A program made the translations under genes and the position numbers. The notes under the pieces were generated by a model. It saw only the letters and a list, made by a program, of their open reading frames with translations, was not told the DNA's origin and ran no database searches. From positions 1,935,501 to 1,999,500 of the forward strand of contig NZ_CP093528.1 in assembly GCF_022682305.1 (NCBI RefSeq): a stretch of DNA of 64,000 nucleotides, written 5' to 3'. Source of the DNA: Shinella zoogloeoides. GTDB lineage: Bacteria > Pseudomonadota > Alphaproteobacteria > Rhizobiales > Rhizobiaceae. Positions 17,160-26,809 of the stretch are shown piece by piece (position 1 is the stretch's first letter; every line of letters begins with the position of its first letter).

Positions 17160-17939
17160 TTACGTCTTCCGCACGATCGACCGTGCCCGCTTGCCCCGGA
17201 AATAGGACTGCACCCACGAGTCGTCGAAGGCCAGCATGTCCTCGATCGTGCCTTCGACCAGAACCTTCTTCTGCCCGAGCACGGCGATGCGGTCGCATAC
17301 CGAAAACAGGCTGTCGAGGTCGTGAGTCACCATATACACGGTGAGGCCCAGAGTGTCGCGCAGTTTGGCGATCAGCTCGTCGAATTCCGCCGCGCCGATG
17401 GGATCGAGGCCAGAGGTCGGCTCGTCGAGGAAAACCAGCGCCGGATCGAGCGCCAGCGCGCGCGCCAGCGCCGCGCGCTTGATCATGCCGCCCGAAAGTT
17501 CGGAGGGAAACTTGTCCGCCGCCTCGGGCGCAAGCCCCACCAGTTCGATCTTGAGGCGCGCCAGCTCGTCCATCATCGCCTGCGGCAGGTCGAGATATTC
17601 GCGCATCGGCACCTGGATATTCTCCTTCACCGTGAGCGAGGAGAACAGCGCGCCGTGCTGGAAGAGCACGCCGAGCTTCATGTCGAGCGCCAGCCGTTCG
17701 GCTTCCGAGGCCTTGTCGAAATCCTTACCGAAGATGCCGATGGAGCCGGCGCGGCGCGGCAGGAGACGCAGCACCGTGCGCATCAGCACCGACTTGCCGG
17801 TGCCGGACGCGCCGACGAAGCCGAGGATCTCGCCGCGATAGATATCGAGGTTGAGCCTGTCGAGGACGATGTTGCTGCCGAAGCCGACCGTCAGATCCTT
17901 GACCGAGAGCACCACGTCATCCTGTTTTGCCGGATCCAT
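17160..17939 (-). CDS. mlaF: MlaF-type ABC transporter ATPase
   Basis: A 259-residue ATPase of the MCE transporter. Motifs: Walker A GASGTGKS, Q-loop FQHGALFSSLTV, ABC signature LSGGM, Walker B ALVFLDEPTSGLDP, and H-loop MVTHDL. The FQHGALF and SGLDPI details match MlaF rather than nutrient importers. It energises phospholipid movement between the inner and outer membranes. I start it at ATG 17939 with GGGGC upstream, 8 bases after mlaE. Further upstream the same frame continues only as antisense-like sequence inside mlaE. Confidence 0.93.
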   Translation of the reverse strand: MDPAKQDDVVLSVKDLTVGFGSNIVLDRLNLDIYRGEILGFVGASGTGKSVLMRTVLRLLPRRAGSIGIFGKDFDKASEAERLALDMKLGVLFQHGALFSSLTVKENIQVPMREYLDLPQAMMDELARLKIELVGLAPEAADKFPSELSGGMIKRAALARALALDPALVFLDEPTSGLDPIGAAEFDELIAKLRDTLGLTVYMVTHDLDSLFSVCDRIAVLGQKKVLVEGTIEDMLAFDDSWVQSYFRGKRARSIVRKT

Positions 17940-17947
17940 GCGTGCCC

Positions 17948-19132
17948 CTAGAAGTCGATTGCGGCGTAGAAGATGGCAAAGAGACCATCGACCAGGATGA
18001 CGACGAAGATCGACTTCACCACCGAGGCGGTGACGTGCCGGCCGAGCGATTCGGCGCTGCCGCCGACCTTCAGGCCTTCCACCGAGGCGACGATGCCGAT
18101 GATGAGCGCCATGAACGGCGCCTTGATCATGCCTGAGACGATGGTGGAGAGGTCGATGGCCTCGCGAAGGCGTGACTGGAACGTATCGAAGGTGATGCCG
18201 GAATAGGCCCAGGCGACGACCGCCGCCCCCGCCAGCGCCGCGAAATTGGCGATGATCGTCAGCAGCGGCAGCGCCACCGTCAGCGCCACGAGCCTCGGGA
18301 AGACGAGCACGCCGATGGGGCTGAGACCCATGACCTTCAGCGCGTCGATCTCCTCGCGCATCTTCATCGAGCCGATCTCGGCCGTGATCGCGCTGCCGGA
18401 GCGGCCGGCGATCATGATCGCGGTCAGGAGAACGCCGATCTCGCGAAGCTGGAGAATGCCGACAAGGTCGACCACGAAGACCTCCGCACCGAAATAGCGG
18501 AGCTGGAACGCGCCCTGCTGGGCGATGATCGCGCCTATGAGGAAGGACATCAGGAGGATGATCGGCACGGCGCGCACGCCCATATGGTCGATCTGGTGCA
18601 CGATGGCGGCCGGCGAGACCCCGCTCCTGCGCCCGAGCTTCAATTGCGCGCCGCGCACCGCCGAGCCGAGGATGAACATGGCCGCGACCGCGTCGTCCCA
18701 TATATCGATCATGACACGGCCGACCGGCGCGAAAATGCGCTCGAACAGGGTGCCGCGCGGCTCCCTGGCTATGCGTGGCTCGGCCAGCTTCTCCGGCAGC
18801 GCGGCGATAAGGTCGGCGTAGCGCGCGCCCTGCCGGTCGGTGACGCTCACCCTGGCGCCGCCGGCCTGACGCTCGGTGAGCGCCCGGCGCAGCAGCCACG
18901 CGCCCGCCGTGTCCATCTCCGTCACGCCGCTGAGGTCGATTTCGAGGGGGCCTCCCCGCCCGCCCTTCATCGCGGCGAGGCGCTTGCTTGCGGCCACGGC
19001 GGTCGTGTTCACCCACAGGCCGGAGAGACGCCACATCTCCCCGCCTTCGCCGGGCAGGCTCTCGCTCGTGATTTCGGCTGTGGGGCTGGCGGCGGTCAAG
19101 TCTCTTGCATCTTCCCGTGCTTGGGACAACAT
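17948..19132 (-). CDS. mlaE: MlaE-type ABC permease with N-terminal STAS-like domain
   Basis: A 394-residue protein. Residues about 30-120 form a STAS-like domain (LEIDLSGVTEMDTAGAWLLRRAL), a fusion equivalent to separate MlaB in E. coli. The rest is the MlaE permease with GVRAVPIILLMSFLIGAIIAQQGAFQL and the conserved EIGSMKMREEIDALKVMGLSPI. It is the first gene of the operon mlaE-mlaF-mlaD-lipoprotein. The fused STAS domain is common in alphaproteobacteria. The divergent epimerase starts 110 bases away, so the promoters share that space. Confidence 0.93.
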   Translation of the reverse strand: MLSQAREDARDLTAASPTAEITSESLPGEGGEMWRLSGLWVNTTAVAASKRLAAMKGGRGGPLEIDLSGVTEMDTAGAWLLRRALTERQAGGARVSVTDRQGARYADLIAALPEKLAEPRIAREPRGTLFERIFAPVGRVMIDIWDDAVAAMFILGSAVRGAQLKLGRRSGVSPAAIVHQIDHMGVRAVPIILLMSFLIGAIIAQQGAFQLRYFGAEVFVVDLVGILQLREIGVLLTAIMIAGRSGSAITAEIGSMKMREEIDALKVMGLSPIGVLVFPRLVALTVALPLLTIIANFAALAGAAVVAWAYSGITFDTFQSRLREAIDLSTIVSGMIKAPFMALIIGIVASVEGLKVGGSAESLGRHVTASVVKSIFVVILVDGLFAIFYAAIDF

Positions 19133-19242
19133 GCGCCTGTCTTACCGGCTTGCCGCCCGTCTGTCACCGAACGAACAGCCAAATGCCGCCTCCCGCCTCG
19201 AATTTTTCCTCGAAATTTTCAGGGCCTTTCAGGATCGATCCC

Positions 19243-20226
19243 ATGCGCCGCACCGTCACCGCCACCACCGAAAGCTTCCCGATCGCCGGGACCTTCACCA
19301 TTTCACGGGGCGCGAAAACGACAGCGGAGGTGGTGACCTGCACCATCGGCGCATCGGGCCGGATCGGCCGCGGCGAATGCGTGCCCTATGCCCGCTACGG
19401 CGAATCGGTTGCCGGCGTGATGGCCGCCATCGAGGCAATGCGCAGCGCCATCGAGGACGGCATCGGCCGCGAGGATCTGGCCTTGACGATGCCGGCAGGC
19501 GCGGCGCGCAACGCCATCGACTGCGCGCTCTGGGATCTTGAAGCCAAGCTTTCCGGGGTCCCGACCTCACAGGTCGTCAACGCCGCCGCCCCGCAGAAAC
19601 TCGTCACCGCCTACACGCTTTCGCTCGGCGAGCCGGAGGCGATGCGGCGTCAGGCGGCGGACAACGCATGGCGGCCCCTGCTGAAGGTCAAGGTCGGAAC
19701 GCCGGACGACGCCGCGCGCATCCGTGCCGTGCGGGTCGGCGCGCCGCAAAGCGCGATCATCCTCGACGCCAACGAGGGCTGGACGGCGGAAAACCTCGCC
19801 CATCACTTCGCGCTCTGCGCCGCGGCACGCATCGCCCTCGTCGAGCAGCCGCTTCCGGCCGGCAACGATTCGGCGCTGCGCGACCATGCCCGGACCGTCC
19901 CTGTCTGCGCCGACGAAAGCGTGCACCGCACCGAGGACGTGGCGAAACTCGCCGACCGCTACGACGCGATCAACATCAAGCTCGACAAGGCTGGCGGCCT
20001 GACGGAAGCGCTGGCGCTGCGCGCCGCGGCGCAGGCGCATGGCCTGAAGATCATGGTCGGCTGCATGGTCGGCACATCGCTGGGCATGGCCCCGGCGGTG
20101 CTTCTGGCGCAGGGCGCCGATTTCGTCGATCTCGACGGCCCGCTGCTGCTGGCCCGCGACCGCGAGCCGGGCCTTCGCTACGAAGGTTCGGACGTCTACC
20201 CGCCTGACGCCGCTCTATGGGGCTGA
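19243..20226 (+). CDS. dgcA: enolase-superfamily epimerase, DgcA-type N-acetyl-D-Glu racemase / dipeptide epimerase
   Basis: A 327-residue enolase-superfamily enzyme of the dipeptide-epimerase branch. Catalytic lysine motif KVKVG (KxK), metal ligands in DANEGWT, VEQPL and CADES, and the second catalytic lysine in INIKLDKAGGL are all present. In current annotation such proteins of rhizobia are called DgcA, N-acetyl-D-glutamate racemase. The partner acetyltransferase DgcN is not next to it, so L-Ala-D/L-Glu epimerase activity on peptidoglycan peptides is an equal alternative. The 3' end overlaps the convergent MFS gene by 31 bases. Confidence 0.8.
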   Translation: MRRTVTATTESFPIAGTFTISRGAKTTAEVVTCTIGASGRIGRGECVPYARYGESVAGVMAAIEAMRSAIEDGIGREDLALTMPAGAARNAIDCALWDLEAKLSGVPTSQVVNAAAPQKLVTAYTLSLGEPEAMRRQAADNAWRPLLKVKVGTPDDAARIRAVRVGAPQSAIILDANEGWTAENLAHHFALCAAARIALVEQPLPAGNDSALRDHARTVPVCADESVHRTEDVAKLADRYDAINIKLDKAGGLTEALALRAAAQAHGLKIMVGCMVGTSLGMAPAVLLAQGADFVDLDGPLLLARDREPGLRYEGSDVYPPDAALWG

Positions 20227-21419
20227 GCGCCCGCAGGCGGCGCGACCAGCCGGCCGGCGATAACGCAGGCAAGCCCCGCCGCGGCGATGACCGACATCAG
20301 GTAGAAGCCATCGACACCGTACCAGTTGAAGGCATAGCCCGAGATGAAGGTGGCGACCGCCATGAACATGCCGGTATAGAAGAAATAGAGGCCCTGCGCC
20401 GCCGCTTCCTGTTCTTCGGCAACTCGCTCCACCAGCTTGCTCTGCACGCTGACATGCAGGATGCCGAAGGTGAAGGCATGCAGGCATTGCAGCGCGAAAT
20501 AGCCGGCGAAGGGCATGTCGAGCGGGAAGACCAGCCAGCGGCCGACCGCCACCGCGCTGCCGAAGATCATCATGGACCAGGGGTCGAAGCGCCGTTTCAG
20601 CCGGATCGCGAAAACGAAGAGAATCACTTCCGCCAGAACCCCGGCGCTCCAGAGGATGCCGATATCCGTGCCGCTGAAGCCCGCATTGCGCCAGTAGATC
20701 ACGGAGAAGGCGTAGAGCATGGCGTGGCTCGCATTGACCAGGGAGACGCCGATCAGCATGAACTGCACGTCCCGCTGCCGCAGCGTACTCGCCGCCGGCA
20801 TGGTGGCCATGGCCGCGATGGGCGACGGCCGGCGCGGCCTGCCGATCTTCGGCACAATGAAGGCGCCCAGCACCGTCAGCGAGAAGGCCGCCGCCATGGC
20901 CGGCAGCACCATTGCCCCGCCATAGATCCCCGCCAGCCATCCGCCGATCATCGTCGCCACGATGAAGGCGAGCGAACCCCACAGCCGCATCCGGCTGTAA
21001 TCGATGTTCCAGCGCCGCACGCCCGAAAGCGCGATGGCGTCGGTGATCGGCACATAGGGCGAATAGACCGCGCATTGCAGCGTGTAGAGCAGGAGGACCG
21101 GCCAGAACCCCTTGATGCCGAAGAAGAGCAGCGCTGTCAGCAGCGACAGCACGCCCGACCACAGGAGCACGATGGAGCGCTCGCCGAGCCGGTCCGCTAT
21201 GGTGCCCGCCACGGGCGCGGTGAAGACGCGCACGAACATCGGCAGGGCCAGCACGATGCCGATCTGGGAATCGTTCATCGACAGGGTTTCGAGCCAGATC
21301 GGAAAGAACGGCAGGGCGATGCCGTTGACCATCATCGGCGCACAAAAGACGAGAGCGATGCGCGCGGCGAAATACGGCGGCGCGCCGGTGGTCATCATGG
21401 ACCCGGAAGGGGCTGTCAT
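20196..21419 (-). CDS. MFS transporter (LacY/PPP-like group)
   Basis: A 407-residue, roughly 12-helix major facilitator. Conserved elements are FFPIWLE near the first helix, the loop-2/3 signature GTIADRLGER, and the mid-protein repeat around NIDYSRMRLWGSLAFI, which is typical of the LacY-like/phenylpropionate permease branch (MFS_1_like). The substrate cannot be read from sequence. Its 3' end overlaps the dgcA end on the other strand by 31 bases, so a functional link through transport of the epimerase substrate is possible but not shown. Confidence 0.85.
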   Translation of the reverse strand: MTAPSGSMMTTGAPPYFAARIALVFCAPMMVNGIALPFFPIWLETLSMNDSQIGIVLALPMFVRVFTAPVAGTIADRLGERSIVLLWSGVLSLLTALLFFGIKGFWPVLLLYTLQCAVYSPYVPITDAIALSGVRRWNIDYSRMRLWGSLAFIVATMIGGWLAGIYGGAMVLPAMAAAFSLTVLGAFIVPKIGRPRRPSPIAAMATMPAASTLRQRDVQFMLIGVSLVNASHAMLYAFSVIYWRNAGFSGTDIGILWSAGVLAEVILFVFAIRLKRRFDPWSMMIFGSAVAVGRWLVFPLDMPFAGYFALQCLHAFTFGILHVSVQSKLVERVAEEQEAAAQGLYFFYTGMFMAVATFISGYAFNWYGVDGFYLMSVIAAAGLACVIAGRLVAPPAGAQPHRAASGG

Positions 21420-21526
21420 TGGCGGGGAACCTGCGTTGGAACGCCCTCCGCTCTATCACGCCGATGTACGTACGCCAATGCGCTATTTCTGCCGGGTGGC
21501 GGCAATATCGAACGTGCGATCGCAGC

Positions 21527-22372
21527 TTATGCCGCCTCCGCGTCCGCCGCCTCTCGGACCTCGACGGCAAGCCCCCGGCGCGATACCGGCAGGGCCTCCA
21601 CCGGAGCCGACGCCATCTGCTGCCAGGTGATCAGCTCCATCGTGCCGTCGTGGTGCTCGGCAATCGCCGTGCAGCTTTCCACCCAGTCGCCGCTGTTGAT
21701 GTAGCGGATGCCGTCGATATCGGCGATCACGGCATGGTGGATATGGCCGCAGATCACGCCGTCCGCACCATTGCGGCGCGCCTCCTCGGCGACGACCTTC
21801 TGGAATTCGCCGATGAAGTTCACCGCTGTCTTCACCTGCTGCTTGGCCCAGGAGGAGAAGGACCAGTAGGGCAGCCCGAGCTTGCGGCGGATGGCGGCGA
21901 AGACCACGTTGATGGCGATGGCCGCGTCATAGGCCCAGTCGCCGAGATAGGCGACGACGCGGGCATGGCGCACGACAACGTCGAATTCGTCGCCATGCAG
22001 CACGAGATAGCGCTTGCCGTCCGCCGCCTCGTGGATGATGCGGTCGGCCACCTCGACACCGCCGAAATGCATGCCCGGGAAATCGCGCAGGAACTCATCG
22101 TGGTTGCCGGGGATGTAGATGATGCGCGTGCCCTTGCGGGCCTTGCGCAGGAGCTTCTGCGTCACGTCGTTGAAGGCCTGCGGCCAGTACCAGTTTCGCT
22201 TCAGCCGCCAGCCGTCGACGATGTCGCCGACGAGCACGATCGTCTCCGCCTCGTGATGCCGCAGGAAATCGATGAGGAATCCGGCTTTGGCGGCTCGCGA
22301 TCCGAGATGCACGTCCGAGATGAACAGCGTGCGGAAGTGGCGGACATCGGGGCTGGCGGGGGTCACGGTCAT
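21527..22372 (-). CDS. UDP-2,3-diacylglucosamine diphosphatase-like metallophosphoesterase
   Basis: A 281-residue calcineurin-like phosphoesterase. All metal-binding blocks are present in order: SDVHLGSR, GDIVDGW, GNHDEF, HGDEFD and GHIHHAV. The arrangement and the WQQM... tail match the LpxH-like family annotated as UDP-2,3-diacylglucosamine diphosphatase, which makes lipid X in lipid A synthesis. Many alphaproteobacteria use LpxI instead, so a different phosphatase role cannot be excluded. The start at 22372 has AGGAGAGA upstream; the longer in-frame extension is not convincing. Confidence 0.8.
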   Translation of the reverse strand: MTVTPASPDVRHFRTLFISDVHLGSRAAKAGFLIDFLRHHEAETIVLVGDIVDGWRLKRNWYWPQAFNDVTQKLLRKARKGTRIIYIPGNHDEFLRDFPGMHFGGVEVADRIIHEAADGKRYLVLHGDEFDVVVRHARVVAYLGDWAYDAAIAINVVFAAIRRKLGLPYWSFSSWAKQQVKTAVNFIGEFQKVVAEEARRNGADGVICGHIHHAVIADIDGIRYINSGDWVESCTAIAEHHDGTMELITWQQMASAPVEALPVSRRGLAVEVREAADAEAA

Positions 22373-22608
22373 GCGTCGGTCTCTCCTGGGGATCGGCCGT
22401 CGCGAGCACCGTCGCGGCGACCGGCTTTCGCCCCGTTGAAAACCAGACTCCTGTTTCAGATTGATGACACACCTATGCATTTTTCGACCGCAAATAGGCA
22501 TTGCACAGTCCGCCGATTGCGGCTTTATGGGAGGTTCCGGAAACTTCACGTCGCGGCGATTTCGTGCCACGAAAAGCCGCGGCGAAAACAGCATATGGCA
22601 GGAACATC

Positions 22609-24930
22609 ATGAGCACGGGTGACAAATCGCGGACGCATAACGGCCCCATAAGCGGCGATATCGACCAGCAGGCCCTTTTCTTCCACCGTCACCCCCGCCC
22701 CGGCAAACTCGAGATCAACCCGACCAAGCCGCTCGGCAACCAGCGCGACCTCGCGCTCGCCTATTCGCCGGGTGTCGCCGCCCCCTGTCTCGCCATCCGC
22801 GACGATCCGAACACAGCCGCCGACTACACGGCGCGCGCCAACCTCGTCGCCGTCGTCTCGAATGGCACGGCCGTGCTCGGCCTCGGCAATATCGGTCCCC
22901 TCGCCTCCAAGCCGGTGATGGAAGGCAAGGCCGTCCTCTTCAAGAAGTTCGCCGGCATCGACGTCTTCGACATCGAGATCGACTCGCCGACCGTCGACCA
23001 GATGGTGGATGTCATCTCCGCGCTGGAACCCACCTTCGGCGGCATCAACCTGGAAGACATCAAGGCGCCGGAATGCTTCGAGGTGGAGCGCCGGCTTCGT
23101 GAGAAGATGGATATACCCGTCTTCCACGACGACCAGCACGGCACGGCGATCATCGTCGCGGCGGCGGTGCTGAACGGCCTGGAGCTGGCCGGCAAGGCGC
23201 TTTCCGACGCCAAGATCGTCGCCTCCGGCGCAGGCGCTGCCGCGCTCGCCTGCCTCAACCAGCTCGTCGCCCTCGGCGCAAAGATCGAGAACATCTGGGT
23301 CCATGACATCGAGGGCCTCGTCTACAAGGGCCGCGAGGCGCTGATGGACCAGTGGAAGGCCATCTACGCCCAGGAGACCGACAAGCGCGCGCTGTCCGAA
23401 TCCATCGACGGCGCGGACGTCTTCCTCGGCCTTTCGGCCGCGGGCGTGCTGAAGCCCGAGCTTCTCACCCGCATGGCGGAAAATCCGCTGATCATGGCGC
23501 TTGCCAACCCGACACCGGAAATCATGCCCGAGGAGGCCCGCGCGGTCCGTCCCGACGCGATGATCTGCACCGGCCGCTCGGACTTCCCGAACCAGGTCAA
23601 CAACGTCCTCTGCTTCCCCTACATCTTCCGCGGCGCACTCGATTGCGGCGCGCGCACCATCAACGAGGAGATGAAGATGGCGGCGGTGCGGGCGATTGCC
23701 GGCCTTGCCCGCGAGGAAGTGTCCGACGTCGCGGCCCGCGCCTATTCGGGCGATACGCCGAGCTTCGGCCCGAACTACCTGATCCCCTCACCCTTCGACC
23801 AGCGCCTCATCCTGCGCATCGCGCCGGCCGTCGCGCGCGCGGCCGCCGAGACCGGCGTCGCAACCCGCCCGATCACCGATTTCGACGCCTATCTCGACCA
23901 GCTCAACCGTTTCGTCTGGCGCTCCGGCTTCATCATGAAGCCGATCTTCGCCGCCGCGAAGAAGGCCGAGAAGAAGCGCGTCATCTTCGCCGAGGGCGAG
24001 GACGAGCGCGTGCTGCGCGCCGCCCAGGTGCTTCTCGAGGAACAGATCGCCAAGCCGATCCTCATCGGCCGCCCGCAGATCATCGAGGCGCGCCTCAAGC
24101 GCTACGGCCTGCGCGTGCGCCCACATGTCGATTTCGAGGTGGTCAACCCGGACGACGATCCGCGCTATCGTGACTATGTCGACGACTATTTCCGCATTGT
24201 CGGCCGCAAGGGCGTCAACCCGGAAGCGGCGCGCACTATCGTGCGTACGAACCAGACGGTCATCGGCGCGCTCGCCGTCAAGCGCGGCGAGGCCGATGCG
24301 CTGATCTGCGGCGTCGAGGGCCGTTTTGCCCGGCACCTGCGCGACGTCAGCCAGATCATCGGCAAGAAGCCAGGCGTGCTGGACTTCTCCGGCCTCAGCC
24401 TGCTGATCTCGCAGCGCGGCGCGACCTTCTTCACCGACACCTACGTGACCATCGATCCGACGGCCGAGGAAGTGGCCGAGATGACGGTGATGGCGGCGCA
24501 GGAAATCCGCCGCTTCGGCATCACCCCGCGCGCCGCCCTCGTCTCGCATTCGAACTTCGGCTCGCGCGATTCCGAAAGCGCCTTCAAGATGCGCAAGGCG
24601 ATGGAACTGGTGCGCGAGGTCGACCCGGCGCTGGAAGCGGACGGCGAAATGCACGGCGACGCCGCCATCTCCGAGGCCCTGCGCCAGCGCGTGATGCCGG
24701 ATTCGACGCTGACCGGCGAAGCCAACCTCCTGGTCTTCCCGAACCTCGACGCCGCCAACATCACCCTTGGCGTGGTGAAGACCATGACGGACAGCCTGCA
24801 TGTCGGCCCGATCCTGCTCGGCGCCGCCCTGCCGGCCCACATCCTCTCGCCTTCCGCCACCTCGCGCGGCGTGGTCAACATGGCGGCACTTGCCGTAGTG
24901 GAAGCCTCCTATCCCGTCGGCCCGGTCTGA
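22609..24930 (+). CDS. maeB: malic enzyme with C-terminal phosphotransacetylase-like domain
   Basis: A 773-residue fusion typical of Gram-negative MaeB/Tme/Dme enzymes, which decarboxylate malate to pyruvate with NAD(P) reduction. N-terminal malic domain ([30 protein letters not shown]) and NAD(P)-binding [12 protein letters not shown] are followed, after about residue 440, by a phosphate acetyl/butyryltransferase domain ([21 protein letters not shown]...). That domain is usually regulatory (acetyl-CoA). Rhizobia carry both an NAD (dme) and an NADP (tme) form; I cannot decide which this is from sequence. ATG 22609 has AGGAAC upstream. Terminator at 24953. Confidence 0.93.
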   Translation: MSTGDKSRTHNGPISGDIDQQALFFHRHPRPGKLEINPTKPLGNQRDLALAYSPGVAAPCLAIRDDPNTAADYTARANLVAVVSNGTAVLGLGNIGPLASKPVMEGKAVLFKKFAGIDVFDIEIDSPTVDQMVDVISALEPTFGGINLEDIKAPECFEVERRLREKMDIPVFHDDQHGTAIIVAAAVLNGLELAGKALSDAKIVASGAGAAALACLNQLVALGAKIENIWVHDIEGLVYKGREALMDQWKAIYAQETDKRALSESIDGADVFLGLSAAGVLKPELLTRMAENPLIMALANPTPEIMPEEARAVRPDAMICTGRSDFPNQVNNVLCFPYIFRGALDCGARTINEEMKMAAVRAIAGLAREEVSDVAARAYSGDTPSFGPNYLIPSPFDQRLILRIAPAVARAAAETGVATRPITDFDAYLDQLNRFVWRSGFIMKPIFAAAKKAEKKRVIFAEGEDERVLRAAQVLLEEQIAKPILIGRPQIIEARLKRYGLRVRPHVDFEVVNPDDDPRYRDYVDDYFRIVGRKGVNPEAARTIVRTNQTVIGALAVKRGEADALICGVEGRFARHLRDVSQIIGKKPGVLDFSGLSLLISQRGATFFTDTYVTIDPTAEEVAEMTVMAAQEIRRFGITPRAALVSHSNFGSRDSESAFKMRKAMELVREVDPALEADGEMHGDAAISEALRQRVMPDSTLTGEANLLVFPNLDAANITLGVVKTMTDSLHVGPILLGAALPAHILSPSATSRGVVNMAALAVVEASYPVGPV

Positions 24931-24952
24931 TCCGGACGGACGGAAAATCAAA

Positions 24953-24978
24953 GGGCGGGCCAGTGGCCCGCCCTTTTT
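24953..24978. terminator. bidirectional intrinsic terminator
   Basis: GGGCGGGCC (24953-24961) pairs with GGCCCGCCC (24965-24973), loop AGT, followed on the plus strand by TTTTT; the minus strand shows TTTGATTTT. It serves malic enzyme and the convergent ABC-F gene, whose stop codon abuts the T run. Confidence 0.92.
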
Positions 24979-26562
24979 CATTGCGCCGAAAGCGCCAGCC
25001 GCCGGTCGATGCCGACCGCCTCCAGGAACGGCTCGTCATGGCTGACGACGAGAAACGCTCCGTCGTAAGCGCGAAGGCCAGCCTCCACCGCCTCGATGGA
25101 ATCGATATCGAGATGGTTCGTCGGCTCGTCGAGGATGAGCAGCGGAGGCGGCGTTCCGCCACCGAGCACACAGGCAAGGCCGGCGCGCAGGAGCTGCCCG
25201 CCGCTTAGGCTGCCGGCGACCTGAAGGGCGGCACGCCCGGAACATGAAACGCGCCAGCGCCGCCCGGCAGGCGTTTTCGTCCGCGCCCGGATTGATCCGA
25301 CGGAAATTGTCGCGGATCGATAGCGCGGGATCGAGCAGGCTCACCCGCTGGTCCAGCATCGCGAAGTCCGTGAAGCGCCGCACGCATCCCGCCCACGGCC
25401 GCAGCGCACCGGTGACGAGCGCGAGGAACGTCGTCTTCCCCGAACCGTTCGGCCCGGTCACGGCCACCCGTTCCGGCCCCGTCATCGTGAAGGCGAGATC
25501 GCGGATGACCGGGCGCTCCGGCAGGTAACCGGCCGTCACGCCCTCCACCCTCAGCACCGTCCTGCCGGGCGGCAGGTTTGTCGGCGGTACGGAGACGGTG
25601 AGCGGCTGAAGGATCTCGATGCGCTCGCGCGCCGAAGCCAGAGCCTCGTCCGCCTGCGCCTGCCGGCTTTCGGCAAGCCGCGCATTCGTCCCACTCGTCG
25701 CCTCGGCGCGCCGCTTCATCCCGCCCAGCACGATGCGCGGCAGGTCGCCCCGCGCCTTCTTACGGCGTCCGGCGCTGTCCTTGTGCGCCTTCCGCTCGGC
25801 GATGGCCTGCATCGTCCGCGCCACCTCCCCGGCATGCTTCTCGGCATCGGCGAGATCGCGGTGAGCCGCGGAGAGCTCCAGCCGCTTGCGCTCGCGATAG
25901 GCGCTCCAATTGCCACCGTAGCGCGTCGCACCGAGCGTCGTCAGCTCCACGATGTCATCCATGGTCTCCAGCAGTTCGCGGTCGTGGCTGACGACGACGG
26001 CCCCTGCCCGCCAGCCGGCGAGCATGTCGATGACCGCCCGCCGCCCGTCCCGGTCGAGATTGTTCGTCGGCTCATCAAGCAGCAGGAAATCCGGCGCGCG
26101 AAAGACGAGCGCGGCGAGGGCCGCGCGGGTACGCTGCCCGCCGGAGAGCGCGGCAAGTAGCGTTTGCGGCTCCGCGTCCAGCCCGACGCGGGCAAGCGCT
26201 GCGGCAAGCCGGGTTTCCAGCGTCCAATCGGCCCCGGTCAGTTCGTCGCCCGACGCCTCGCCCCGCTCGGCGCGGCCAAGCAGGTCGAGCGCCTCGACAA
26301 TGCCGAAGAGGCTGGCGACGGTTTCCTCCGGTCCGACCTGCACGCTCTGGCGCAGGATGCCGAGCGTGCCGTCCACGGCGATGGAACCGGCCTGCGGCAC
26401 TAGCGCTCCGGTGACGAGCTTCAGCAATGTCGTCTTGCCGACGCCGTTGCGGCCGACAAGCCCGGCGCGCTCGCTGCCGAAGGTCAGGTCGAGATTGGAA
26501 AGGAGCGTGTGCCCGTCAGGCGTCGCCCAGGTGATTTTGGAAAGCGTGATGGAATGCGGCAT
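24978..26562 (-). pseudogene. ABC-F family ATPase, frameshifted near 25233
   Basis: A two-ATPase-domain ABC-F protein (~527 codons). Domain 1 has Walker A GRNGVGKTT, signature LSGGQRTRAAL and Walker B LLDEPTNNLD; domain 2 has Walker A GPNGSGKTT. The frame from 26562 then drifts into an Arg/Pro-rich tail. The expected [32 protein letters not shown] and [11 protein letters not shown] lie in another frame from 25232 to the stop at 24978. One extra base at 25233 (or two missing just before it, where other ABC-F proteins have an Asp codon) breaks the gene. It may be a genuine recent mutation or a sequencing error. ABC-F proteins act on ribosomes; the target is unknown. Start: ATG 26562 rather than TTG 26586. 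Confidence 0.85.
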
Positions 26563-26809
26563 GGATACGGATGTCCCCGATGACAAAACGAAGTCGATTT
26601 GCGGTCGGGTCGAATTCCATGGCGCACCATCCGGTCGGCATTGACGATGGCGTCTGTCTAGGCCTGAATAGCGGCGGCGCCAAGGCGGAACGGGCCGGCG
26701 CGTTAATCACAAATGCGGGAGCACATTGCACTCCCCCCGATGCGGCCTATGATGGGGCTATCGGACGGGATGTGCCGCCGACAGTTCAATCAGCCAGGGA
26801 TCGAGGGAT

